In this document: one piece after another, positions 16,985 through 24,896 of the stretch | How positions within the stretch are numbered: position 1 is the first letter of the stretch | How the letters are laid out: each line of letters begins with the position of its first letter | Assembly: GCA_011390935.1 (NCBI GenBank) | Contig: JAABRL010000037.1 | Span: forward strand, 1-41,424 | Length of the DNA: 41,424 bases | Direction of reading: 5' to 3' | Source of the DNA: Gemmatimonas sp. | Lineage (GTDB): Bacteria > Gemmatimonadota > Gemmatimonadetes > Gemmatimonadales > Gemmatimonadaceae | Program-made: the position numbers and the translations under genes | The notes under the pieces: model-generated | Databases searched by the model: none | Seen by the model: the letters and a program-made list of their open reading frames with translations, nothing else | Told to the model about the DNA's origin: nothing

Positions 16985-17515
16985 CTACCACCCCCGACGT
17001 GCGCGCAACTCGGTGATGTGCGCCACGTGATGCGCGCCGTGCCACGCGTACAGTGCGAGCAGCACGTCGAGCGAGAGCGAGCCGTTCTCGGGATGCACGA
17101 TGGTGCGATCGCCAGTGACGGCGGTGACCGTGCGCGCCACGCGTACAAGTCGCGCGTGCAGCACATCGAGGAACTCCAGCGCCTCGTCGATGGAATCGCC
17201 GGCCGCGTCGCCGACCTGCACCCACGCGGACTCGTCGTATACACGAATCGTGGGCGCCTCCTCGGTGAGGCCGAGCATCAATCGCGCGAGACAGTTGAGA
17301 TGGCTGTCCCCCAGATGATACACCACCTGCCGGACGGTCCACCCACCATCACGATACGGCGTGTCGCGCTGTGCCGCATCGAGTCCGTGCACCGCCGCAC
17401 GGAGTTGCGCCGGAAGCGCCGCCAGCTGCGCGATGCACTCGGCGCGTGATGCGTCTGTCGCGTTGACCGGGCGAACGAAGCGTCCGATCGGATACCGAAG
17501 CGAGTCGTTGGTCAT
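16985..17515 (-). CDS. YfiT/DinB-type putative metal-dependent hydrolase
   Basis: A 176-residue four-helix DinB/YfiT-fold protein. The start YPIGRFVRP is the hallmark of the YfiT (bacillithiol-transferase-like) branch. The three-histidine metal site is visible as VVYHLGDSHLN and, near the C-terminus, AWHGAHHVAHI. Such proteins bind Ni or Zn and are associated with thiol-S-transfer or hydrolase activity; the thiol used here is not known. The ATG at 17515 overlaps the DUF4126 stop by four bases (ATGA), so the two are translationally coupled. An upstream extension of the open frame is antisense-like and is rejected. Confidence 0.86.
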   Translation of the reverse strand: MTNDSLRYPIGRFVRPVNATDASRAECIAQLAALPAQLRAAVHGLDAAQRDTPYRDGGWTVRQVVYHLGDSHLNCLARLMLGLTEEAPTIRVYDESAWVQVGDAAGDSIDEALEFLDVLHARLVRVARTVTAVTGDRTIVHPENGSLSLDVLLALYAWHGAHHVAHITELRARRGW

Positions 17516-18093
17516 GAAGGGCTCATGGTTGGACGCGGCGATGCACGACGGATCCGTCGCGCGCGACGCACGAGATACACCAGCAGCAGCGCACTCAAGG
17601 CCAGCCCGATGAATGGCAGCAGCACCGCCATGGCCGCCACGACGAGTGCACCAACCCACTCGCCCGTGGACACGACCGGATTCGCCATGCCGCCCGTGAG
17701 CGTGGTGGACTTGAGTCGCGTCAGCACACTCATGCCCTGGGTGAGCCCCGCGACGCCACCACCACCCACGATGACCACCGCCCACTTGAGCAACGGCGGC
17801 ACATCAATCAGCACGGACGCCGTGGCAATCATGCCGGCGATCACGGCAGCAGGCGTGGCCACCACATCGAGCGCCTGGTCCACCCACGGCACGTAGTAGG
17901 CCGCGATTTCAAGCGCCATGGCGGTTCCCAAGCCAATGAGCGCCGCCGATGAGGCGACCCACTCCCAGCCGGGCGCGAGTGGCACCACGCCCGACGAACC
18001 CGCGAGCCCGAGCACGAACAGTGGCAGGAACACTCGCATGCCGGCGGCAGCGGCGAGCCCCAGTCCGACCGACACGGCAATCAGTGTCTCCAT
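17512..18093 (-). CDS. DUF4126 membrane protein
   Basis: A 193-residue protein with about five hydrophobic segments, beginning LIAVSVGLGLAAAAGMRVFLPLFVLGLAG and containing the conserved-looking GGGGVAGLTQGMSVLTRLKSTTLTGGMANPVVS block, which is the DUF4126 family pattern. The C-terminus is a basic tail (VRRARRIRRA). Family function is unknown; an inner-membrane location is inferred from the helices. It is the second-last gene of the overlapping minus-strand set, coupled to the YfiT gene downstream and 18 bases from the NTF2-like gene upstream. Confidence 0.85.
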   Translation of the reverse strand: METLIAVSVGLGLAAAAGMRVFLPLFVLGLAGSSGVVPLAPGWEWVASSAALIGLGTAMALEIAAYYVPWVDQALDVVATPAAVIAGMIATASVLIDVPPLLKWAVVIVGGGGVAGLTQGMSVLTRLKSTTLTGGMANPVVSTGEWVGALVVAAMAVLLPFIGLALSALLLVYLVRRARRIRRASPRPTMSPS

Positions 18094-18111
18094 GAGCGCG
18101 TGCCGCTCGCG

Positions 18112-18633
18112 TCAGTCGGGCGATACCGGTGTGCAGCCATCGCGCCGTCGCGTATCGGCGAGCGCGATGATCTGCCACGCGTCACCAATGCGCACGAGAT
18201 GGAACGCGTCCACGCCGCAGTGGATGAATCGTGTGCCGAGAAACAGATCGTACTCGGTCCACACCACCGCGAGTGTACCATCGAGAAAGACGCGCGGGTT
18301 CTTGATGCGCTCATCGAGGGGCTCGGGACGTCGCGTGCCGACGCTGCGAAAGAACACCACCAGCGAGTCCTGCTGCACCGTGGGCACGCCATCGCGCACC
18401 AGCGTCGTCACCAGCTGTGCCTTCGGATGAAACAGTGAGCGCACCAGCGCACTATCGGCGGTGCGCATGCCATCGAACAAGCGCGTCACCACCGACAGGA
18501 TCTCGGCGTGGCGCGGATCGTCAGCGGCCAGGGCGCCCTGCGCGCGCGCCGATACGGTGACCAACGCGAGCGCCACAAGCGTGGCGACACCGTGCCGCGA
18601 AGCGCGGCGCATGTGCTGCAGCAGCGCCGGCAT
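18112..18633 (-). CDS. Exported NTF2/SnoaL-like (DUF4440-type) protein
   Basis: A 173-residue protein with a signal peptide (GVATLVALALVTVSARAQ) and an NTF2-like domain: VTRLFDGMRTADSALVRSLFHPKAQLVTT at its start, then VFLDGTLAVVWTEYDLFLGTRFIHCGVDAFHLVRIGDAWQIIALADTRRR. This fold is used for small-molecule binding or catalysis in a conical pocket; no specific activity can be read. The ATG (18631-18633) overlaps the stop of the upstream membrane-protein gene in a TGATG arrangement, which fixes the start and indicates coupling. Confidence 0.8.
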   Translation of the reverse strand: MPALLQHMRRASRHGVATLVALALVTVSARAQGALAADDPRHAEILSVVTRLFDGMRTADSALVRSLFHPKAQLVTTLVRDGVPTVQQDSLVVFFRSVGTRRPEPLDERIKNPRVFLDGTLAVVWTEYDLFLGTRFIHCGVDAFHLVRIGDAWQIIALADTRRRDGCTPVSPD

Positions 18634-19019
18634 CAGAGTCGGCGCATGGCGATGGTGAGACCGATGAGGGAGAGCACGAGCCCCCACGCGAACAGGGCGG
18701 CCAGCACGCCGAACAGCCGCAGCCCGACTCCGCCTGTGCGCCAGCGCGCAACCCAGCTGAGTACGGGCAGCAGCGGAAGCGGCAGCAGGACGGTCACGAT
18801 CAGCGACAGTGGCCACGCCGTTTCGCCAATGGCGCGCAGGGCGGTACTGCCGGTGAACGCGATCACGAAGCGATCGGCGACGCCGAGCATCAAGCCGCCC
18901 GGAATGCCCATCCCCGGCATGATACCGAGCAGCATGAGCAGGCCAGTGGTGAAGAGTGCGCGCCGCCGAGGCGACACCGGCGTGGCCGTGGCAGTGGGAG
19001 CGCCCGACGTCTGGGTCAT
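18633..19019 (-). CDS. Small hydrophobic membrane protein, unrecognised
   Basis: A 128-residue protein with three to four hydrophobic helices (FTTGLLMLLGIMPGMGIPGGLMLG, LSLIVTVLLPLPLLPVLSWVA, LFGVLAALFAWGLVLSLIGLTIA). I do not recognise the family. The start is uncertain: ATG 19019 (MTQTSGAP) is used, while ATG 19055 in frame would add 12 residues; neither has a good ribosome site. It is the first gene of the minus-strand set 19019-16985 and lies divergent from the DUF1080 operon, with a 181-base gap that must hold promoters for both. Confidence 0.65.
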   Translation of the reverse strand: MTQTSGAPTATATPVSPRRRALFTTGLLMLLGIMPGMGIPGGLMLGVADRFVIAFTGSTALRAIGETAWPLSLIVTVLLPLPLLPVLSWVARWRTGGVGLRLFGVLAALFAWGLVLSLIGLTIAMRRL

Positions 19020-19133
19020 GATGGAACGGCTGAGGGAACGATCACAAGCACGCATGGAACGTAACCCCCACGCGCCCCACCTCGCCGCTCCCGGGGACGA
19101 GAGGCGATCCGAGAGGCGCCAGCCCCGCCCTGC

Positions 19134-19162
19134 TTGAGCCGGTCGGTGCAGGGCGCTACGTT
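19134..19162 (+). promoter_or_regulatory. Candidate sigma70-type promoter for the DUF1080 operon
   Basis: TTGAGC (19134-19139) and TACGTT (19157-19162) are separated by 17 bases and lie 39 bases before the ATG at 19201. Agreement with the consensus is moderate (4/6 and 3/6). It is the best match seen in this divergent gap. Confidence 0.35.
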
Positions 19163-19200
19163 CGCCTCGACTCCGTCCTCGCCCCCGCCCCTCCCTCTCC

Positions 19201-19941
19201 ATGTCACGCTCACACCTCCGGACCCTGCGCGCGCTGACGCGTGCACTCCCTGCCGTCGCCCTGCTCGCCGCCTGCACCGGCGATGCCGATGCCTCAGCCG
19301 ACGCCACCACAACCGGTGAAGCCTCGATTACGATCGAAGCGCAGGATTGGCGCCCCCTGTTCGATGGCCAGTCGCTGACGGGTTGGCATGGACACCAGAC
19401 GCCCGATGTCGTGCCGGCCGGTTGGGCCGTCGTGGACGGCGCCATCACCCGAGTCGCCGCAGGCGGTGACCTCGTCACGGCCGAGCAGTTCGCCAACTTC
19501 GAACTCGAGTTCGAATGGATGGTCACGCCGGGCGGCAACAGCGGCGTGTTCTATCGCATCGATCCCGCCGTCGAGGTCACGTACATGAGCGCGCCCGAAT
19601 ATCAGGTGCTCGACGACTCCGCACATGCAGACGGACGGTCGCCGCTGACCTCCGCTGGCGCGGCATACGGACTGTACCCGTCGCCGGAGGGTCAGACGAA
19701 ACCAGTGGGCGACTGGAACGCCGGTCGCATCGTGGTGAACGGTGCGAATGTGGAGCACTGGCTCAATGGCACGCAGACGGCCGGCTATACGCTCTGGTCG
19801 CCCGAGTGGGAACAGAAGGTGAAGGACAGCAAGTTCGCCGCATGGCCTGCGTACGGTCGCGCCACGCGCGGACACATCGGCCTGCAGGACCACGGCGATC
19901 GTGTGGCCTTCCGCAACATCCGCATCAAGGTGCTGCCGTGA
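19201..19941 (+). CDS. DUF1080 / 3-keto-disaccharide hydrolase-family lipoprotein
   Basis: A 246-residue lipoprotein (lipobox LLAAC, Cys25) with one concanavalin-like DUF1080 domain: [15 protein letters not shown] at the start, [20 protein letters not shown] in the centre, [12 protein letters not shown], then [21 protein letters not shown] and [21 protein letters not shown] at the end. Characterised members hydrolyse 3-keto-glycosides made by periplasmic sugar 3-oxidases. The stop overlaps the GTG of the transporter gene, so the two are coupled. Its place with a sugar transporter, CutC and GH20, and with Gfo/Idh and TIM-barrel isomerase genes about 5 kb away, fits a glycoside-degrading role in the outer-membrane/periplasmic space. 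Confidence 0.88.
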   Translation: MSRSHLRTLRALTRALPAVALLAACTGDADASADATTTGEASITIEAQDWRPLFDGQSLTGWHGHQTPDVVPAGWAVVDGAITRVAAGGDLVTAEQFANFELEFEWMVTPGGNSGVFYRIDPAVEVTYMSAPEYQVLDDSAHADGRSPLTSAGAAYGLYPSPEGQTKPVGDWNAGRIVVNGANVEHWLNGTQTAGYTLWSPEWEQKVKDSKFAAWPAYGRATRGHIGLQDHGDRVAFRNIRIKVLP

Positions 19942-21152
19942 GTGCACCGGCCGTAGCGGCACCGCGGCTCAAGCTGTCGATCCTGATGTTTCTGCAGTAC
20001 TTCGTGTGGGGCGCCTGGGCCGTCACCATGGGCACATGGCTCGGCACCGAGCTCGGCTTCGACGGCGGACAGATCGGTCTCGCGTACGGAGCCAACGCCG
20101 TCGCCGCGATCGTGTCGCCGTTTTTCGTGGGCATGGTGGCCGACCGCTTCTTCCCCACGCAACGTGTGCTGGCCGTGCTGCATCTGGCCGGCGGGTCGTT
20201 CCTCTGGCTCGCGTCCACCCAGCAGAGCTTCGGCGCATTCTACGCACTGCTACTGGCGTACGCGCTCTGCTTCATGCCTACGCTCGCGCTCAGCAACTCG
20301 ATCTCGTTCGACCACCTCCCCGACGCCGCGCGCGATTTTCCGCGCGTGCGCGTGCTCGGCACCGTGGGGTGGATCGTCGCCGGCCTGCTGATCGGTTGGC
20401 TCGGCGTGGAGGCCACCGCGTTGCCCATGCGGATCGCGGCGGGTGCCTCACTGCTGCTCGGCCTGTTCTGCTTCGCGCTGCCGCACACCCCGCCGCACGC
20501 GGCCGGTCAGGCGTTCACCGCACGCGACGCACTCGGCCTCGATGCGCTCCAGCTGCTGCGCGACAAGTCGTTCACCATGTTCGTGTTCGGCTCGTTCCTG
20601 CTGTGCATTCCGCTGCAGTTCTACTACGCCTTCACCAACCCCTTCCTGAACGAACTCGGCGTGCCCGCGCCGGCGGCCATGCAGACGCTCGGGCAAATGT
20701 CGGAGATCGGCTTTTTGCTGCTGCTGCCGTGGTTCCTTGCACGGTTTGGCGTGAAGCGCATTCTGCTCATCGGCATGGCGGCGTGGTCGCTTCGCTATCT
20801 CGCCTTTGCCTACGGGAATGCCGGCAGCGGCATGGCGCTGTTGTACATCGGAATTCTCCTGCACGGCGTGTGTTACGACTTCTTCTTCGTGACCGGACAG
20901 ATCTACGTGGATCAGCAGGCGCCCAAGGCGATTCGCGCTTCGGCGCAGGGGTTCCTCGCCTTCGTGACGCTGGGGCTCGGCAACTTCATCGGCTCCTACT
21001 CCGCAGGCCGCATCGTGGAGGCCAACCGCGTCGGTGACGCGCACGACTGGACCGCGATCTGGCAGGTACCGGCCGCGATGGCCGCGGTCGTGCTCGTGGT
21101 GTTCCTGCTGCTGTTCCGCCCGCGCGTGTCCGCCAGCGCTGCGGTCGCGTGA
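19938..21152 (+). CDS. MFS transporter, nucleoside/sugar:H+ symporter type
   Basis: A 404-residue, 12-helix major-facilitator protein. The start [23 protein letters not shown] and the motif [20 protein letters not shown] segment ([18 protein letters not shown]) are those of the Nuc_H_symport family, which in Bacteroidota and related phyla is often found beside DUF1080, Gfo/Idh/MocA and TIM-barrel isomerase genes. The GTG start at 19938 lies inside the stop of the DUF1080 gene (GTGA); the stop in turn overlaps the GTG of cutC. A sugar or nucleoside substrate is likely; context favours a sugar or keto-sugar released by the DUF1080 protein. Confidence 0.87.
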   Translation: MSAPAVAAPRLKLSILMFLQYFVWGAWAVTMGTWLGTELGFDGGQIGLAYGANAVAAIVSPFFVGMVADRFFPTQRVLAVLHLAGGSFLWLASTQQSFGAFYALLLAYALCFMPTLALSNSISFDHLPDAARDFPRVRVLGTVGWIVAGLLIGWLGVEATALPMRIAAGASLLLGLFCFALPHTPPHAAGQAFTARDALGLDALQLLRDKSFTMFVFGSFLLCIPLQFYYAFTNPFLNELGVPAPAAMQTLGQMSEIGFLLLLPWFLARFGVKRILLIGMAAWSLRYLAFAYGNAGSGMALLYIGILLHGVCYDFFFVTGQIYVDQQAPKAIRASAQGFLAFVTLGLGNFIGSYSAGRIVEANRVGDAHDWTAIWQVPAAMAAVVLVVFLLLFRPRVSASAAVA

Positions 21153-21835
21153 CCGATCGCCATACGCTGGTCGAAGCGTGCGTCGCCAGTCTCGGTGACG
21201 TGCGCGCGGCCGTAGCGGCCGGCGCAGACCGTCTTGAACTGTGCGGCCCGGGCGACGGAGGAACCACGCCGAGTCTCGGGTTGCTGGAAGCAGTGCTCAG
21301 CGACGTGAGTACGCCGGTGCATGTGATGATTCGACCGCACGCTCACAGCTTCGTGATCGCCCCCGAGTGGCGTGCCATCATGCGCCGAGACATCACGCTC
21401 GCGAGGCGCAGCGGTGCGCGCGGTGTGGTGATTGGCCCGCTGCAGACCGACGGCACCATCGACATGCCGTTGCTCGAGCAGTTCGTGTACGAGGCTGGCG
21501 ACATGGCGGTGGTGTTCCACCGCGCGTTCGATCGCCTTGCCGATCAGGATCGCGCGCTCGATCAGCTGCGCACGCTCGGCGTATCGACGGTGCTGACGTC
21601 CGGAGGCGCCACGCGCGCGGTGGATGCTGCCGATCGGTTGCGTGCGTGGCAACGTCACGCCGGCGCCGCCATGGAGATTCTCGCGGGCGGTGGTGTGCGC
21701 GCGCACACGGTAGCGCCGCTGCTGCAGCCCAGCGGCCTGCGTGCGGTGCACGCCGCGGCGGTCGAGCACGCCACCTTTGCCGAACTGGTGCGCACCGTGC
21801 GCACGATAGACGCGGCACCGACCGATTTCACCTGA
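21149..21835 (+). CDS. cutC: CutC family protein
   Basis: A 228-residue TIM-barrel protein with the CutC pattern: [62 protein letters not shown] and ILAGGGVR. It was historically named for copper homeostasis in Escherichia coli, but that assignment is weak and no metal-binding thiol cluster is visible here. The GTG start overlaps the transporter stop (GTGA), and the GH20 gene begins 11 bases after its stop. Its position inside a sugar-degrading operon suggests a carbohydrate or amino-sugar role. It lies about 21 kb from the copper-storage gene and is not linked to it. Confidence 0.9.
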   Translation: MTDRHTLVEACVASLGDVRAAVAAGADRLELCGPGDGGTTPSLGLLEAVLSDVSTPVHVMIRPHAHSFVIAPEWRAIMRRDITLARRSGARGVVIGPLQTDGTIDMPLLEQFVYEAGDMAVVFHRAFDRLADQDRALDQLRTLGVSTVLTSGGATRAVDAADRLRAWQRHAGAAMEILAGGGVRAHTVAPLLQPSGLRAVHAAAVEHATFAELVRTVRTIDAAPTDFT

Positions 21836-21846
21836 TCACGCCCCCC

Positions 21847-23544
21847 ATGCTTCGATTCGCTCGTGCCGTTGGTGTGCTCCTCCTGTTCGGCGTGACGCAG
21901 ACACCTGTTCGTGCGCAGGGCGTCGCGTCGAATGACGAGCGCTACACGATCATTCCGCGCCCCTCGCTCCTTGAACCACGCGACGGCGCCTTCCGGCTGC
22001 AGGCGAACACTGCCGTGCTTGTGAGCGCGTCCGACTCCATGCTCGGCCACCAGCTCGCGCGCGACCTCGCCCCCGCCACCGGGTTCGCGCTGCGTGTGCA
22101 GGTGGGTGATGCACCAGATGGCGTTCGCACAAACACCGATGCACCGCGCATCGTACTGCGACGCGATCCTGCGCGCGAGGCCCTCGGGCGTGAGGGCTAT
22201 GCGCTGACGGTGTCCCCCACCGAGGTACGCATTGTCGCGAGTGACGCCCCCGGACTGTTCTACGGCGTGCAGTCGCTGCGGCAACTGCTGCCCGCCGCGA
22301 TCTATCGGTCGGCGCGGCAGAACGCCGTGGCGTGGACCATTCCCGCCGTACATATCGAAGACACCCCCCGTTTTTCGTGGCGCGGTGCACACCTCGATGT
22401 GGCGCGACACTTCATGCCCGTGGATTTCGTGAAGCGGTGGATCGACCTGCTCGCGATGCACAAGCTCAACACGTTTCACTGGCACCTCACGGAGGATCAG
22501 GGGTGGCGCATCGCGATCAACAAGTACCCGCGCCTCACGGACATCGGGGGCTGTCGCGAGCGCACGCTGCTCGGGGCGTACACCACCAGCGAGGCCACGC
22601 GTCGCTACGATGAAGCGCGTCACTGCGGCTTCTACACGCAGGATGACATCCGCGAGGTGGTGCAGTATGCAGCCGAGCGCCACATCACGGTCGTCCCCGA
22701 GATCGAGATGCCGGGGCATGCCCAGGCGATGCTCGCGGCGTATCCCGAACTGGGGGTGTATCCGGATAGCGTCATCAAACCCATGGAAGTGTGGGGGGTG
22801 AGCGATTTCATCCTCAACGTGGAAGAGTCAACCATCGCCTTCATGCACGATGTGCTGACCGAAGTGCTTGAGCTGTTCCCGAGCCCGTTCATTCACGTTG
22901 GTGGCGACGAGGCGAAAAAGGCGCAGTGGATTGCCAGCCCGCGCGTGCAGCAGCGCATGCGCGAACTGGGTGTGAAGGACGAACACGAACTGCAGAGCTG
23001 GTTCATTCGGCGCATGGATACCTTTCTCACGGCACGCGGACGTCGCCTCATCGGGTGGGACGAAATCCTGGAAGGTGGGCTCGCGCCGAATGCCACCGTG
23101 ATGTCGTGGCGGGGCACCGCGGGCGCGATCGCAGCCGCGCGGCAGGGGCATGATGTGGTCATGGCGCCCACGTCACACACCTACTTCGACTACTACCAGT
23201 CGCAGGACCACAGCACCGAACCGCGCGCCTTCGGCGGCTTTCTTCCGCTGGACACGGTGTACGCCTACGAACCCATCCCGCCGGAACTCACCACCGAGCA
23301 GTCGCGCCACGTACTCGGCGCACAGGCGCAGCATTGGACGGAGTACATGCGCACACCGCGGCACGTGGAGTACATGGCGTTTCCGCGGCTGAGCGCGCTC
23401 GCTGAGGTGGTCTGGACGCCCGCGGCGCGCAAGGACTTCGCGCACTTCCGTCGCCGCCTCGACACGCACATGACACGACTGGCCGCGCTGGGCGTGAACG
23501 CGCGACCGGTGGTTCCAACCGGCACCCCGCAGCCGGCGCGATGA
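21847..23544 (+). CDS. GH20 beta-N-acetylhexosaminidase, exported
   Basis: A 565-residue exported glycoside hydrolase. A signal peptide (VGVLLLFGVTQTPVRAQ) is followed by the GH20b domain (IIPRPSLLEPRDGAF to about residue 165) and the catalytic TIM barrel (FSWRGAHLDVARHF, HLTEDQGWRI). The catalytic Asp-Glu pair is D354-E355 in HVGGDEAKKAQW, which supports substrate-assisted removal of terminal GlcNAc or GalNAc residues. PEIEMPGH at 284-291 is another family motif. It is the last gene of the DUF1080-MFS-CutC-GH20 operon, 11 bases after cutC. Likely substrates are chitin oligosaccharides or glycoconjugates; peptidoglycan fragments are also possible. Confidence 0.93.
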   Translation: MLRFARAVGVLLLFGVTQTPVRAQGVASNDERYTIIPRPSLLEPRDGAFRLQANTAVLVSASDSMLGHQLARDLAPATGFALRVQVGDAPDGVRTNTDAPRIVLRRDPAREALGREGYALTVSPTEVRIVASDAPGLFYGVQSLRQLLPAAIYRSARQNAVAWTIPAVHIEDTPRFSWRGAHLDVARHFMPVDFVKRWIDLLAMHKLNTFHWHLTEDQGWRIAINKYPRLTDIGGCRERTLLGAYTTSEATRRYDEARHCGFYTQDDIREVVQYAAERHITVVPEIEMPGHAQAMLAAYPELGVYPDSVIKPMEVWGVSDFILNVEESTIAFMHDVLTEVLELFPSPFIHVGGDEAKKAQWIASPRVQQRMRELGVKDEHELQSWFIRRMDTFLTARGRRLIGWDEILEGGLAPNATVMSWRGTAGAIAAARQGHDVVMAPTSHTYFDYYQSQDHSTEPRAFGGFLPLDTVYAYEPIPPELTTEQSRHVLGAQAQHWTEYMRTPRHVEYMAFPRLSALAEVVWTPAARKDFAHFRRRLDTHMTRLAALGVNARPVVPTGTPQPAR

Positions 23545-23550
23545 CCGCGA

Positions 23551-23582
23551 GTGAATCCTCCACACGCGCATCTGGCTCCGTG
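23551..23582 (+). promoter_or_regulatory. Candidate autoregulated ECF promoter of the sigma factor gene
   Basis: GTGAATCCT (23551-23559) and GGCTCCGTG (23574-23582) are separated by 14 bases. The identical two blocks with identical spacing recur at 24543-24574 upstream of the DUF2892 gene. The layout fits an ECF -35/-10 pair. Transcription would start at or very near the GTG start codon at 23588, implying a leaderless message. Confidence 0.6.
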
Positions 23583-23587
23583 CTGGT

Positions 23588-24226
23588 GTGAACACTCCCG
23601 ATGCCGACCTGCTGGCGCGCTCCGCGTCAGGCGACTCGCGCGCGTTCGATGCGCTCGTCGTGCGTTATGCGGCCGACGTCCATCGCTTCGTGGGTTCACT
23701 GGGCGTGCATGGCGCCGACGCCGAGGACGTGCTGCAGGACACGTTTCTATCGGCGTGGCGCGGTGCGGCCACGTATCGCGGTGACGGCAGCGCTCGTGCC
23801 TGGCTGTTCAGTGTGGCGCGCAACGCGGTGCGGCACAGTGTGCGGCGTCGCGTGGGTGAGCCCGACCGCTTTGCGCCGCTCGAGGCCGTGGACTCGCTCG
23901 AGGCGATCGCCGAGGCGGCGGGCTGGGGCAGCAGTGCCGAGTCGACGGCGCGCGACACCGCTGAGCTGGTGCGCACCGCGTTGGCGCGCCTCGCTCCTGC
24001 GGACCGCGAGATCCTTGTATTGCGCGACATGGAAGGGCTGTCGGGGGACGAAACCGCGGCCGCGCTCTCCCTTTCGCTCGCGGGCATGAAGAGTCGGCTG
24101 CACCGTGCGCGGTTGCGGTTGGCCGCGCTGGTGCGCGCGCTCGAGCAGTCCCCCGATCCGACCAGCGCAACCCGCGCACCCGACTCACGTACTGGCCACG
24201 ACGCCAAGGGAGCCTCGCATGCCTGA
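23588..24226 (+). CDS. ECF RNA polymerase sigma factor
   Basis: A 212-residue sigma-70-family protein containing only regions 2 and 4. Region 2 spans DSRAFDALVVRYAADVHRFV through DAEDVLQDTFLSAWRGA and GSARAWLFSVARNAVRHSVRRR. Region 4 is LAPADREILVLRDMEGLSGDETAAALSLSLAGMKSRLHRARLRL, a helix-turn-helix for -35 recognition. The GTG start at 23588 has no ribosome site, and the candidate promoter places the transcript start close to it. The C-terminal coding end overlaps the ATG of the anti-sigma gene by eight bases. The gene pair, plus the shared upstream motif, indicates autoregulation. Confidence 0.93.
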   Translation: MNTPDADLLARSASGDSRAFDALVVRYAADVHRFVGSLGVHGADAEDVLQDTFLSAWRGAATYRGDGSARAWLFSVARNAVRHSVRRRVGEPDRFAPLEAVDSLEAIAEAAGWGSSAESTARDTAELVRTALARLAPADREILVLRDMEGLSGDETAAALSLSLAGMKSRLHRARLRLAALVRALEQSPDPTSATRAPDSRTGHDAKGASHA

Positions 24227-24503
24227 CCTTGATCGCCTGGTGGCCGGCCTGCGCTGCCGTGACGTGCTGGCCGATCTGTCGGAGTTTCTCGACGGCAATC
24301 TTGGCTCCGAGCGCGTATCCGCGATTCAGGCGCATCTTGCGGGGTGCGACAACTGCGCACGTTTCGGAGGCAACGTGGCGGAGATTGTGGCCGCGCTACG
24401 ATCCGAGGGCGCGCGTGCACCGCGGCTGGATGCCTCGGCGCTCGGATCGCTGCGTGCGCGGCTGCAGCAGGCCATTGTCACGCCCGCGAGCCACGACGAC
24501 TAG
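24219..24503 (+). CDS. Soluble zinc-finger (ZAS-type) anti-sigma factor
   Basis: A 94-residue protein with an anti-sigma zinc-finger: CRDVLADLSEFLDGNLGSERVSAIQAHLAGCDNCARF, containing the HxxxCxxC zinc motif (HLAGCDNC) and an additional upstream Cys in RCRD. No transmembrane helix follows, so it is a cytoplasmic inhibitor of the sigma factor, as in RsrA- or ChrR-like systems where loss of zinc on thiol oxidation frees the sigma. Redox sensing here is an inference from the motif. The ATG has AAGGGAG upstream and overlaps the sigma stop by eight bases, giving coupled, balanced synthesis. Confidence 0.87.
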   Translation: MPDLDRLVAGLRCRDVLADLSEFLDGNLGSERVSAIQAHLAGCDNCARFGGNVAEIVAALRSEGARAPRLDASALGSLRARLQQAIVTPASHDD

Positions 24504-24528
24504 CCGCGCGCGTCTGCGCTGGATCGCG

Positions 24529-24545
24529 CACATGCGTTGCATGTG
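24529..24545. repeat. Perfect 7-bp inverted repeat between anti-sigma and DUF2892 genes
   Basis: CACATGC-GTT-GCATGTG. Its right end overlaps the first bases of the ECF-promoter-like GTGAATCCT block at 24543. It could be an operator for a dimeric regulator or a weak hairpin after the sigma/anti-sigma operon. Confidence 0.4.
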
Positions 24546-24574
24546 AATCCTTTGGCGGCACGATCGGCTCCGTG
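24543..24574 (+). promoter_or_regulatory. Candidate ECF promoter of the DUF2892 gene
   Basis: GTGAATCCT (24543-24551), 14 bases, GGCTCCGTG (24566-24574). It matches the motif in front of the sigma factor gene exactly in both blocks and in spacing. The predicted transcript start, near 24580, leaves a leader of about 45 bases before the ATG at 24627, with GGAG inside it. Confidence 0.6.
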
Positions 24575-24626
24575 GAGTAGCAGCACACCGTGCTCGCATT
24601 CCGACACCTTTCCGGAGACGCATCTC

Positions 24627-24833
24627 ATGGCCAGCTTCCTTGCCCGCAACGAACACCCGATCGAGCGCGTCGTGCGCGTCGCCCTTGGCCTGGGTCTGAT
24701 CTCGATCGCGTTTGTCGGACCGCAGACACCGTGGGGCTGGCTCGGCGTGATTCCCCTGGCGACCGGCCTGCTCGGCAGCTGCCCGCTCTACTCGCTCGTG
24801 GGCATCAATACCTGCCCGGTGGCGAAGCGCTGA
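24627..24833 (+). CDS. DUF2892 (YgaP-like) small membrane protein
   Basis: A 68-residue protein opening with NEHPIERVVRVALGLGLISIAF and containing two transmembrane segments and the family C-terminal motif CPLYSLVGINTC, with two cysteines ten residues apart. In other bacteria the DUF2892 module is fused to or adjacent to rhodanese domains and thiol/sulfur proteins. The ATG at 24627 follows GGAG. It has its own candidate ECF promoter, the same as that of the sigma factor 1 kb upstream, so it is the best candidate for the first regulon member. Function is unknown. Confidence 0.85.
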   Translation: MASFLARNEHPIERVVRVALGLGLISIAFVGPQTPWGWLGVIPLATGLLGSCPLYSLVGINTCPVAKR

Positions 24834-24851
24834 GATCGCCAGGACGGCGCT

Positions 24852-24881
24852 TCGGGGCGCCCGCGAAGCGGAGCGCCCCGA
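24852..24881. terminator. Candidate hairpin between convergent genes
   Basis: TCGGGGCGC (24852-24860) pairs with GCGCCCCGA (24873-24881), 9 bp with a 12-base loop. No T-run follows. Its position between the DUF2892 gene and the convergent oxidoreductase gene makes a terminator plausible. Confidence 0.4.
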
Positions 24882-24896
24882 TGAAGCCGCTGGACA

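Noticed and set aside
147..21835. A copper system linking the Csp protein and CutC.
   Set aside because: They are about 20 kb apart, on opposite strands, with no copper ATPase or regulator near either; CutC's coupling is to sugar genes.
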